Source: Streptomyces sp. NBC_01288 (GTDB lineage: Bacteria > Actinomycetota > Actinomycetes > Streptomycetales > Streptomycetaceae). Taken from it: 64,000 nt of DNA. The notes below the pieces were generated by a model. That model worked only from the letters and a program-made list of their open reading frames with translations. It did no database searches and was not told the origin of the DNA. This document shows positions 57,125 through 64,000 of the stretch, one piece after another. The DNA is taken from NCBI RefSeq assembly GCF_035982055.1, contig NZ_CP108427.1:4154001-4218000 (forward strand), written 5' to 3'. A program made the position numbers and the translations under genes. Position 1 is the stretch's first letter; the number at the start of each line of letters is the position of its first letter.

Positions 57125-57146
57125 GCGAGATACCCGCGAGATACCC
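57125..57146. repeat. Tandem 11-bp repeat upstream of the S10 promoter
   Basis: GCGAGATACCC occurs twice with no spacer, one DNA turn per unit, 33-54 bp before the -35 box. The phasing suggests a binding site for an activator on one face of the helix. Confidence 0.6.
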
Positions 57147-57320
57147 GCGTGGCCGAGCCTGATCATTCCGCGCAGGTCATACCCACCGGCAACGCCACGA
57201 GTCCGAACTCGCGCCTGCCGGGAATTCCCGGCTGGGGCCTGTCCGGCGGCTCAGGCCGCAGGGAGGCGACGACAACGCGGCACATGAAAGCCCCCGTCAC
57301 CAACGTGCCGCACGACACAC

Positions 57321-57680
57321 CTAGACCCTCCCGGCGAGGGCCATGACGGCCATCCAGCCCACGCAGCTCCCGCACGCGACAAGCAGCGGCGCCCAGCTCT
57401 GGGCTCGCCGGGCCCGAACCACCAGCCACACCACGACCGCGTCCACCACGAGCCCCATGACGGCCGCGCCCACCTGATGCCCGCCGAGCCCCCTGCCTGC
57501 CACGCTCCGACCGAGAACCGAGAGCGAGCCGACAGCGAGCAGGACCGCGCAGAAGCAGGTGAGGCCGGAGAACAGCCTCCGACCACGGTCGTCGACTGCG
57601 GCCCGCGCAACTGCGCTGTCGTCGAGACCGACCTCGTTCCGACTATTTGCCCGACTCCCGTAGTTCGTCACGGCGGGCAC
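57321..57680 (-). CDS. Small hypothetical integral membrane protein
   Basis: 119 aa from GTG 57680 (a second GTG at 57671 is possible). After about 33 polar residues there are three predicted membrane helices: LTCFCAVLLAVGSLSVLG, VGAAVMGLVVDAVVVWLVV and LLVACGSCVGWMAVMALAG. No Shine-Dalgarno is seen; transcription may be leaderless. Downstream lies the S10 operon on the same strand; function unknown. Confidence 0.6.
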   Translation of the reverse strand: MPAVTNYGSRANSRNEVGLDDSAVARAAVDDRGRRLFSGLTCFCAVLLAVGSLSVLGRSVAGRGLGGHQVGAAVMGLVVDAVVVWLVVRARRAQSWAPLLVACGSCVGWMAVMALAGRV

Positions 57681-57805
57681 TCTACTGACGTAGATCGCCC
57701 CGTTCGCTCATTCCTTCCGGTTTCTTCCAGCGCATCGCGAAACGCGCGTACCCCTACGGGAGTTGGCAGAAGCGGCAACACGGCCGCGAGCACGGAAGGC
57801 TTCGC

Positions 57806-58129
57806 ATGAACCTCAGGGTGACCCCTTGGGCCCTCAGTGGATACGCACGTCAGGTCGGCCGCGCGGCGCTCGACGCGGCGGATTTCAAGACCCACTGCAC
57901 CAGGTACACCGACGTCGACGCCTCGGACCAGGGTCTGCTGAACCTCTTCCTGACCACCCACACGTCGACGGTGAAGACGGTCAGCCTGGCGATGGACAGG
58001 CTGTGGGAGGTCCTGGGGGCGGCGAGTTCGGAGCTGGAGCGCAACAAGAAGTACTACGCGCACACGGACCTTGCCGTGGCGGCACGCGTCGACGCGACCT
58101 ACCCCGTCGTCGAGCGCCCGGCCGAGTAA
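57806..58129 (+). CDS. Small ESX/type VII-like secreted protein
   Basis: 107 aa with GGAAGG before the ATG. It is helical (about 40-100) and the second helix ends in NKKYYAHTD: Tyr84-x3-Asp88 fits the type VII secretion signal YxxxD/E, followed by a further helix. LWEVLG at 66-71 lies where a WxG turn might be. No Sec signal. Overall it resembles EspC- or WXG-type partners that are exported as dimers, probably with the next gene product. Family assignment is by pattern only. Confidence 0.55.
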   Translation: MNLRVTPWALSGYARQVGRAALDAADFKTHCTRYTDVDASDQGLLNLFLTTHTSTVKTVSLAMDRLWEVLGAASSELERNKKYYAHTDLAVAARVDATYPVVERPAE

Positions 58130-58133
58130 CCCC

Positions 58134-58880
58134 ATGTCCGACTTCACCGATGTCATCGAACCGACAGCTCTGCTCAGGGCCCCGTCCGCCCCGGACGAGT
58201 ACGCCCAGGGCCCGATCCTCGACACGTTCAACAGCTGCGGCGATCTGATGAGCCCGACGTACTGGCTGACGGAGGCGTACAGCGCGGTCTTCGGCTTCAA
58301 TCCGCTCGACGAAGCCATCAAGTGGTTCGCCGGCGACTGGGAGTCGTTCGCCAAGTGCGGTGATGTCTGGGGCCAGTTGGGCCAGGCCGTCGAGGCGGTC
58401 TCCGGCAACATCAGGTCCGGCAACAGGACGCTCGACAAGGCATGGGACGGCCGTGCCGCCGACGCGGCGTACACGTACTTCCACACGTGCGCGGCGAAAC
58501 TCGAAGAGATCAGGGGCGAGTTCGACAAGCTCCGGACGGAGTACGACCACCTCGCCCACTCCGCCTACTCGACGGCCGAGGCCGTCAACGGCTACCTGAG
58601 CGGCATCATCGATGGTCTGTTGATCACGGCCGTCGAGATGGCGGCCGGGACGACACTGTCGTGGACCGGCGTCGGCGCGGCGGTGGGCTACGGCCTCGCG
58701 GCACTGGAGATCGCCACCATGCTCCGCCTGTGGGGCCAGGCCACCCAGGCCCTCGGCAACGTGCAGGGCATCGTGAACGGCACCGTCGGTGTGGTGGAGA
58801 CCATCGGCGCGACCCTCTACGGAACGGTCTCCGAGTTCACGAAGATCGGCGAGTACGACCATCCGAGCCCGTCGATCTGA
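58134..58880 (+). CDS. WXG100-like type VII effector/partner protein
   Basis: 248 aa, 4 bp after the previous stop. The middle has a WXG-type helical hairpin: Trp104-Asp-Gly106 in LDKAWDGRAADAAYTYF and a following helix ending in YSTAE (145-149, YxxxE secretion signal). The C-terminal part has a hydrophobic Gly/Ala-rich stretch (about 155-195, SGIIDGLLITAVEMAAG and VGAAVGYGLAALEIA) that could insert in membranes, as in some type VII toxins. Probably co-exported with the upstream small protein. Confidence 0.65.
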   Translation: MSDFTDVIEPTALLRAPSAPDEYAQGPILDTFNSCGDLMSPTYWLTEAYSAVFGFNPLDEAIKWFAGDWESFAKCGDVWGQLGQAVEAVSGNIRSGNRTLDKAWDGRAADAAYTYFHTCAAKLEEIRGEFDKLRTEYDHLAHSAYSTAEAVNGYLSGIIDGLLITAVEMAAGTTLSWTGVGAAVGYGLAALEIATMLRLWGQATQALGNVQGIVNGTVGVVETIGATLYGTVSEFTKIGEYDHPSPSI

Positions 58881-58930
58881 CACCGCGCCCAGCACCCGAC
58901 AACCGACCCCACGCCACAAGGAGGACACGC

Positions 58931-59284
58931 ATGTCCGACGAACTACGCATCGGCGACGCGGACTTGATGAGCATCACCGGCGGCGACCAGGCCCGCGCCC
59001 GGTCGCTTCGCAAGGCACTTCAGAAACTCGCCGACGACCGTGCCCCCGACGATCCGCTGCGCGAGATGGCCCGCGAGGTCCTCAGCGGCCGGACGGGCCT
59101 GCGGGAGGCCGCCCGGATCCCCGCGTACGCGGAGGCACTGGGTGACCGCATGGGTCAGGGCTTCCGCGAGTACGACAGCCTCTCCCCCGGCGAACGCGCG
59201 AACCAGGAGGCAGCCGCGCGGGCGTACCTGGCGGAACAGACGGCAGAGATCGAGGAGGAGCGCTCGGCTCAAGGAGCTTCCTGA
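58931..59284 (+). CDS. Hypothetical protein of the type VII cassette
   Basis: 117 aa with AGGAGG-type site (AAGGAGGACACGC) before the ATG. Highly charged and helical: RARSLRKALQKLADDRAPDD and SPGERANQEAAARAYLAEQTAE. No signal peptide or membrane helix. It ends a three-gene plus-strand unit with the two ESX-like genes, so a chaperone or immunity role is conceivable but not shown. Confidence 0.6.
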   Translation: MSDELRIGDADLMSITGGDQARARSLRKALQKLADDRAPDDPLREMAREVLSGRTGLREAARIPAYAEALGDRMGQGFREYDSLSPGERANQEAAARAYLAEQTAEIEEERSAQGAS

Positions 59285-59400
59285 TGCGTACGAGGGAGTG
59301 GTGGCGGCCGCGACGCAAGAGTCACCCTCGCTGCCGTCGCTGTGGCTGCCTCCAGCTCACGCAGGGCCTTTACCTTCAACTGCCCGCTGTACCGCGCGGG

Positions 59401-59457
59401 ACACCGGCGCATCGGAACGGAGGTCCGGGGGTTTCCCTCACCCCGATGCGCGGGTGT
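59401..59457. terminator. Long inverted repeat between the type VII unit and the S41 peptidase
   Basis: ACACCGGCGCATCGG (59401-59415) pairs at 14 of 15 positions with 59443-59457 across a 27-bp loop. It lies 117 bp after the stop of the hypothetical gene and 83 bp before the peptidase start, and probably separates the two transcripts. Confidence 0.5.
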
Positions 59458-59539
59458 GCCGGATGGTGGGGTGACGGGCGGGCGGCCAGGGTGACGAGGC
59501 ACGCAGATGTGCGCCGTCACACCACGGGGAGAACCGAAC

Positions 59540-60985
59540 GTGCGTATCACCACCGCGTCCAGCGCCGCCGCCCTGACCCTGCTTCTCACCGCGGGACTCG
59601 CGGCCCCGGCCGCGGCCTCCCGCAGCCCGGAACGACCCCCTGCTGCCGGCCTGTGGCGCATGGACGGCTACGGCACGGTCGTCGCCCTCACCCACGGGAC
59701 GTACCAGGAGTACCAGACCACCGCCGTGAGCTGCCTCAAGGGCGACACCGCCCGGCGGACGGGCCCGGGGACGTACACGGTGGGCGGCGATGTCCTGACG
59801 GTGAGGCTGGGTGCGGACGCGAACCACGCGTCGGTCGCGACGGCCAGCTCGGCGGGCCACAAGCAGCTCCACCGGATCAGTTCCCTACCGGCGGACTGCA
59901 CCAGGCAGCTGCCGAAGGACCCCCTGACCTCCTTCGACGTCTTCTGGCAGTCCTTCGAGGAGAACTACCCCTTCTTCGCGGCCAAGGGCGTCGACTGGCG
60001 GGCGCTGCGGGCCGAGTACCGCCCGCGGGTGCACGCGGACACGACCAGGGCGGAACTGTTCGATATCTTCAGCGCGATGGTGCGTCCGCTGCACGACGCG
60101 CACGTCGCGGTCCAGGACGGCGACCATGTGTTCGCAGTCGGCCGCCCCGGCACGGAGCCGCCGAGTCCCGAACTGGACACCAGGACAAAGAAGTTCATCG
60201 AGCGGCACGACCTGGCGGGTGCCACGTACCGCCGGGACTTCGCCAACGGCCGCATCACGTACGCGGATCTTCGAGGCGACACCGGCCACCTGGGCTACCT
60301 CCGCATCTCGGGCTTCGGCGGCTACCTGCCGCAGGAGCACGCCTCGTACGCGTCCCAACTCGCCGAGCTGGACCGGGCGTTGGACACGATCCTCACGTCG
60401 AAGCGGGTGAACCGGCTGCACGGCCTGATCATCGACGTCCGGATCAACGGCGGCGGCTCCGACGCGATGGGCCTCCACATCGCGTCCCGCCTGACGGACA
60501 CCCCGTACATCGCCTACGCCAAGCGCGCCCGCGACGACCCGAAGAACCCGGCCCACCACACCCGCCCCGAACCGGTCCCGGTGCTCCCGGCCCACTCCCC
60601 CCGCTACACCGGCCCGATCGCCGTACTGACCGGCGGCTCGACGGTGAGCGCGGGCGAAACCTTCACCCAGGCCCTGATGAACCGCCCCGGCGAGACCCTC
60701 CGCATCGGCCAGCCCACCCAGGGCGTCTTCTCGGACACCCTGACCCGCCACCTACCGAACGGCATGGCGGCCTGGCTTCCGAACGAGGAGTTCCTTACGC
60801 ACTCCGGCCGGACGTTCGACGGGACGGGGATTCCGCCGCAGGTACGGGTGCCGGTGTTCACGGAGGAGGAGTTCGCGGCGGGGCGGGATTCAGGGTTCGA
60901 GGGGGCGGTGGGGGTGTTGGGTGGACAGGAAACGCCGGCAAGCCCTCAGAAGCGTTCGACCTCTTCGCCGTCCGGGACCTTGTAG
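59540..60985 (+). CDS. Secreted S41-family (tail-specific protease type) peptidase
   Basis: 481 aa from GTG 59540 (GGGGAGA upstream); the earlier ATG in frame was rejected because it would precede the signal peptide with polar residues. Signal peptide to about residue 26 (TAGLAAPAAAS). The N-terminal tricorn-like region (WQSFEENYPFFAAKGVDWRAL) and the catalytic domain with Ser in GGSTVSAGETFTQAL (about 370) place it in S41, as in retinol-binding-like peptidases. Its 3' end overlaps the convergent lipoprotein gene by 40 bp. Confidence 0.85.
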   Translation: MRITTASSAAALTLLLTAGLAAPAAASRSPERPPAAGLWRMDGYGTVVALTHGTYQEYQTTAVSCLKGDTARRTGPGTYTVGGDVLTVRLGADANHASVATASSAGHKQLHRISSLPADCTRQLPKDPLTSFDVFWQSFEENYPFFAAKGVDWRALRAEYRPRVHADTTRAELFDIFSAMVRPLHDAHVAVQDGDHVFAVGRPGTEPPSPELDTRTKKFIERHDLAGATYRRDFANGRITYADLRGDTGHLGYLRISGFGGYLPQEHASYASQLAELDRALDTILTSKRVNRLHGLIIDVRINGGGSDAMGLHIASRLTDTPYIAYAKRARDDPKNPAHHTRPEPVPVLPAHSPRYTGPIAVLTGGSTVSAGETFTQALMNRPGETLRIGQPTQGVFSDTLTRHLPNGMAAWLPNEEFLTHSGRTFDGTGIPPQVRVPVFTEEEFAAGRDSGFEGAVGVLGGQETPASPQKRSTSSPSGTL

Positions 60986-61479
60986 CAACCGGACACGACG
61001 GTCAGGTCCAGAATCGGTGGGTCGTACTTCGACCTTTTGACGATGTTTACGCCGACCTTCTTCTTGTCGTTGTCAGCGGTCATTTTGATGTTCTTGTTCT
61101 TGCTGGTGTCCGGCCCGTATTCGACGATCTTCCACCCGCGCTTCGGCAGTTCCGTCTTTAGCTGCTCCATCGCTTCGTCGAGATCGCCTGCCGAGGCGGG
61201 GGTAAAGCTCCACGGGTGGAAGATACGGAAGTACGTCTTCGTGTCCTTGCCCGAGCAGTCCATGACTCCCGGACGGCTGTCGGACGTCTTCCCCTTGACA
61301 CTGATCAGGTCGTAAATACCGCTGGACACCTTTTCCATCGCGTCGGAGGCGTCACGTGACGTGCTCGTACCAGCGGACGGAGTTTTGTCGGCGGATTCGT
61401 TGTCAGTCATGCTGCATCCCGTGAGGGTAGTGAGTGCAAGGGGTACGGCGAGCGCCAGAGCGCTCGGTTTGGTCTTCAC
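60946..61479 (-). CDS. Hypothetical lipoprotein
   Basis: 177 aa from GTG 61479, beginning a signal peptide (VKTKPSALALAVPLALTTLTGC) with lipobox Cys near residue 22. The mature part has two Cys far apart (MDCSGKD and VSGCYKV), likely a disulphide, and a two-layer alpha/beta look (DEAMEQLKTELPKRGWKIVEYG). Such lipoproteins accompany type VII DUF1023/WXG genes in Streptomyces. Convergent with the S41 peptidase, overlapping by 40 bp. Confidence 0.75.
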   Translation of the reverse strand: MKTKPSALALAVPLALTTLTGCSMTDNESADKTPSAGTSTSRDASDAMEKVSSGIYDLISVKGKTSDSRPGVMDCSGKDTKTYFRIFHPWSFTPASAGDLDEAMEQLKTELPKRGWKIVEYGPDTSKNKNIKMTADNDKKKVGVNIVKRSKYDPPILDLTVVSGCYKVPDGEEVERF

Positions 61480-61520
61480 GTCAGGGAGCCTTACTTCGTC
61501 GGACTGAGTCGGGGGTTTTC

Positions 61521-62947
61521 CTATCTCATGTGCGACCACGGATCGGGCGGCGGCTTCAGTTCCACCTCATCGCCCTTCCCGACGACCACCAGGGCTTGGT
61601 TCATCAGACTCTGGGAGTTCTCATTCCAGTAACCACTGTGCCCTTCGGTGTCGGTGGTCAGCTGGTTGGCACCGAATTCCGGATCGCTGGGGATGACGAA
61701 GCGGTCCCCTCCGTGGCCCCAACGGCCGAGATCCGGCACCGCGTCTCCGTCGGCCTCCTCGTTCCACACATGCCCCTTGGGCACGTCCATCTCATCCGCG
61801 CCGGACACCTTGACGCCGGGGCTGCCGGCGAGCACGACGTCATCGGCGTTGAGGTGCCCCGTCTCGGCCGCCGCGCCGACAAGGTTCGTTCCGTACGAAT
61901 GCGCGATCACGGTGGTGTGCGCCGGTGCATCTCCGGAATGCGGCACGTCGAGTCCGTCCATGAAATTGCGGAGTTCTGGTGCCCCGTCGTATGCGTAGTG
62001 TTCGAACGGTGCGTCCTTGACGACGCTGTCAGGTGCGTCGTAGCCGAGCCAGGTGATCGTGGAAACGGATTGCCCGGCAGCTTTGACATCGGCCGCGTGC
62101 CAGACATTGACCATCCGGTTGATGTTGCCGTCGACACTCCCCAGATCCGCCGTCGTACCCGGAACATATACCGCTGTGTGATCCGCAGTGTCCGGATTTC
62201 CGTTGGCGACGATCGCGCGGCCGTCTCCCTCGGTGCTGAACCCCAAGAGGTATGCATCGGGAAGTCCATTGGTGCCGGTCGCGTCGAAACGGTTCTGAAT
62301 CGCATCCATGCCGTCGAGGGATTTATGGGCGGACTTTCTGGACTCTTCCCAGTCCTTCCACTCCTGCGTCTCCACGCTGATGCTCTTCATGATGGTCCCG
62401 GTGTACGGATCGATGTAGGGCTGATAGCGCGGCGAGGGTTCAGGGTGCTGCTTCAACCAGGTGTCGTACTCGCCCTGCGCGACACCGTGCGCCTCGGCGA
62501 GCACGGTCCGGTTCGCCTCGTCCCGGACCGTGGCGGGCAGTCCGTCGATCGCACCCACGCTGTCGGGCCGCATGGAGATCCACGCGGTCTGCTCCTCCGC
62601 GGTGAGCCCCTTCCACCACTCCGCGTTGTCCTTCGTGCTGCCGTTCTTGGGCGGCTGGGGCAGAGAGTCGAGGTACTTCTTGCCGGCTTCGGTCACGCCC
62701 TTCGTGTCCGAGGATGCGTCGACCCAGTCCTTGTCGGACACGGTCAGGTCGTCGTCGGCCTTCAACGCCCGCAGCTTCGGGGCCCACTTCTCGTCCGCCT
62801 CAGTAGCTTCCTTGAGGGCGGCCGCGATCAGACGGTCGGCGGCGAACCGCGCCGTGCCCGGTTCGCCCGGTCGAGCCACGCGAGCATCCGCTCGTGGCTC
62901 ATGTCCTCGAAGGGCGTGCTCCCGGTTCCGGGCGCTACGGCGGGCAT
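61521..62947 (-). pseudogene. DUF1023 alpha/beta hydrolase with frameshifted N-terminus
   Basis: The body (61521-62879) encodes a DUF1023-type alpha/beta hydrolase: HTAVYVPGTTADLG, the nucleophile motif TVIAHSYGTNLVG and GHVWNEEADGD. Its natural start appears to be ATG 62947, overlapping the upstream stop as TGATG and giving MPAVAPGTGSTPFEDMSHER and MLAWLDRAN, but that frame stops after 39 codons. One extra C near 62860 (GCGAACC to GCGAACCC) would join it to the hydrolase frame as RANPGTARFAADRL. The WXG-type helical region usual before such hydrolases is also missing. Either a real lesion or a sequencing error. Confidence 0.65.
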
Positions 62948-63381
62948 CAGATCGCGCCTCCCGCGTCGCCTCCGGTGACGGTATGAGGCTTCTTGGGGAG
63001 CTGGGGGCCGCGAGCGCCGCCGTAGAACTTCGTCGTCTCCGCGCTGATCGCGGTCATACGGTCACGGAGGTCGAGGTCGATGTTCTGATAGCCCTTGTGC
63101 GAGGCCAGCACCGCGATGTTCATGCCCTCGATCGAGTCGGAGAGCAGCTTCGAGAGCGTCTCCAGTTCACCGACCACCGTCTCGTACGCGGTGAACAGCC
63201 CGGCCGCCTCGGACCATTGACCGCCACTGCCACCGAACTGATGCCGTACGAGCTGTTCCTGGCCGACCTTGCCCGGGCCGGCGTCCGAACCGTTCAGCTC
63301 GCGGACAAGCTGGTCGACGCGTTTCCGGAACGCCGTGAAGGACGACAGTTCGGTCGAAACTCGTTCCGTAGCGCGGAGCGA
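62947..63381 (-). pseudogene. WXG100-like type VII protein without a usable start codon
   Basis: The open frame 63381-62947 reads ELSSFTAFRKRVDQLVREL, then QFGGSGGQWSEAAGLFTAYE, TVVGELETLSKLLSDSIEGM and a Pro/Gly tail, the pattern of a WXG-like (Trp-x-Glu variant) helical hairpin protein. Upstream of the first helix there is no ATG, GTG or TTG before an in-frame TGA at 63382-63384; the first ATG/GTG (63177) lies in the middle of the hairpin. A one-base shift upstream would connect to a CTG that overlaps the previous stop. So the gene is 5'-truncated, frameshifted or uses a CTG start. Confidence 0.55.
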
Positions 63382-63397
63382 TCAGAATCGGCTGCTG

Positions 63398-63748
63398 TCA
63401 GTTGGGGGACGGGACCATCCCGGTGAAGAGGAGAAACGAGAACGCGACGGTGCAGGGTGCGAGGACGGCGAACACAGCGCGCCGGGCGACGTTCTCCTCG
63501 GTCTGCGGCAGGCCCCAGCTGACGATCAGCAGTACGAGGGAGGCGAGAAGCCCCACCTGGAGAAGCGTGAAGGCGGTATCGAACCTCCGGGTGAAGTGCT
63601 CGGCTTCCGCGCCGTTACAGGAGTCGCAGGCCATGGGGGTGAGGCTGCCGATGATGTACACGAAGAAGGCGGCGGGAAGGGTGACGACCGTCGCGATCAG
63701 CGGTCCCAACCATGTAACCCGTACCGAAGTGCCCTGTGTGATCGACAT
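63398..63748 (-). CDS. Hypothetical membrane protein
   Basis: 116 aa from ATG 63748. Three predicted membrane helices (TWLGPLIATVVTLPAAFFVYIIG, TLLQVGLLASLVLLIVSW and VFAVLAPCTVAFSFLLF) and an extracytoplasmic CDSCNG pair between the first two. Probably a passenger of the type VII cluster; function unknown. Confidence 0.65.
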   Translation of the reverse strand: MSITQGTSVRVTWLGPLIATVVTLPAAFFVYIIGSLTPMACDSCNGAEAEHFTRRFDTAFTLLQVGLLASLVLLIVSWGLPQTEENVARRAVFAVLAPCTVAFSFLLFTGMVPSPN

Positions 63749-63817
63749 GCGCCCAGCCAACTGCAGGGCGCGAGGCGGCACATGAGCACGAGTACTCAGG
63801 CCGGGGGCCTACGGCCC

Positions 63818-64000
63818 TCACTTACATCCCAGAGTCTTGAGGGTCGCCGGAAAGTACGCACGCATGAACTTCTCGATGTCCTTGCGGTGGGTCTGGTCCA
63901 TGAGGCCGATTTGGGGGACTTGGAGGGTGAGGGTGAAGTATTTGCCGCCGTTCGTTTTACAGGGGGCGATCGAGATGGCTCCGTCTGTGCCGACGATTGT
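63818..64000 (-). CDS. C-terminal end of a secreted or lipoprotein-type hypothetical protein (runs off right edge)
   Basis: The last 60 codons and stop of a minus-strand gene. The visible part reads SIAPCKTNGGKYFTLTLQV, then a helix DIEKFMRAYFPATLKTLGC and ends LGCK. The two Cys probably form a disulphide outside the cell. Its C-terminus resembles lipoproteins that lead WXG/DUF1023 clusters, which would make it the first gene of the damaged cassette. The N-terminus is outside the window. Confidence 0.6.
   Translation of the reverse strand, partial: TIVGTDGAISIAPCKTNGGKYFTLTLQVPQIGLMDQTHRKDIEKFMRAYFPATLKTLGCK

Larger units (their letters stand above)
56666..57320 (-). promoter_or_regulatory. 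S10 operon control region (long leader, promoter and upstream repeats)
   Basis: 655 bp without a convincing gene. It holds the long rpsJ leader (56666 to about 57058), a promoter at 57065-57092, tandem 11-bp repeats at 57125-57146 and a 16-bp perfect palindrome GCCGGGAA-TTCCCGGC at 57217-57232, which is 89 bp past the stop of the membrane-protein gene and may terminate it. The leader has several small inverted repeats such as CTTTCCC-AGTA-GGGAAG near 56800-56820, and GTAAG...CTTAC near 56711-56731. Short frames here lack ribosome-binding sites. Confidence 0.6.

Noticed and set aside
1..64000. tRNA, rRNA, insertion sequences or prophage genes
   Set aside because: Intergenic gaps were read on both strands for cloverleaf patterns, transposase motifs and terminal inverted repeats; none was convincing, although a covariance-model scan would be more sensitive.

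Overview
The window is chromosomal DNA of a Streptomyces or very close relative. It is GC-rich, with strong G/C third-position bias, many GTG starts and stop/start overlaps. It carries the long actinobacterial forms of S3, S9 and L17, and the interspersed GC-hairpin repeats common in Streptomyces intergenic DNA. Gene order on the minus strand (tsaB-rimI-tsaD, tsaE, alr, acpS, glmS, glmM, rplM-rpsI, rpoA-rplQ, spc and S10 operons) is the conserved Streptomyces core arrangement.

Layout. 1-5.4 kb: two overlapping lipoprotein polysaccharide deacetylases (the second runs off the left edge), a THUMP-like methyltransferase, an ECF sigma factor with a YCII/DGPF partner, and an LCP-family cell-wall ligase. 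5.6-13.7 kb: a xylan-utilisation island, with a secreted GH10 xylanase carrying a CBM2, a LacI-type regulator, a sugar ABC importer (binding lipoprotein plus two permeases) and a GH3 beta-xylosidase. CGAA-N3-TTCG motifs lie before the xylanase and before the transport operon. 13.7-23.7 kb: housekeeping genes for t6A tRNA modification (tsaB, rimI neighbour, tsaD, tsaE), cell wall (alr, an L,D-transpeptidase and a catalytically dead-looking relative), NAD(P)HX repair and acpS, plus two small genes shorter than usual annotation cut-offs. 23.8-29.1 kb: an accessory pair, a secreted HEIGH metallopeptidase and a large ATP-binding LuxR regulator, bounded by strong palindromes. 29.5-40.1 kb: glmS, a duplicated-domain unknown protein overlapping coaA, a DUF389 membrane protein, glmM flanked by two different tandem-repeat arrays, rpsI-rplM, a membrane-anchored unknown, and truA. 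40.2-56.7 kb: the alpha, spc and S10 ribosomal operons with infA, map, adk and secY, all on the minus strand and driven from a recognisable promoter about 400 nt upstream of rpsJ. 57.3-64 kb: a variable region with a type VII (ESX/WXG-like) gene cassette, an S41 peptidase, lipoproteins, and a WXG-like/DUF1023 hydrolase pair that looks damaged.

How the genes work together: the xylan island forms a complete pathway (extracellular cleavage, xylo-oligosaccharide uptake, intracellular hydrolysis, local repressor). glmS, glmM, alr, the L,D-transpeptidase and LCP protein feed or finish the cell wall. tsaB/D/E make t6A. The ribosomal block makes about half of the ribosomal proteins, the RNA polymerase alpha subunit and the main translocon.

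The most unusual observations are: an interspersed terminator-like repeat captured inside the start of a permease gene; a glmM gene bracketed by a 39-bp array (apparently derived from its own 3' end) and a 16-bp array; a pseudo-L,D-transpeptidase; a protein with an internal duplication overlapping coaA by 188 bp; three hairpins in series between the S10 and spc operons; and the decaying type VII cassette. No tRNA, rRNA, CRISPR array or insertion sequence was recognised. All functional calls rest on reading motifs by eye; no database search was run.
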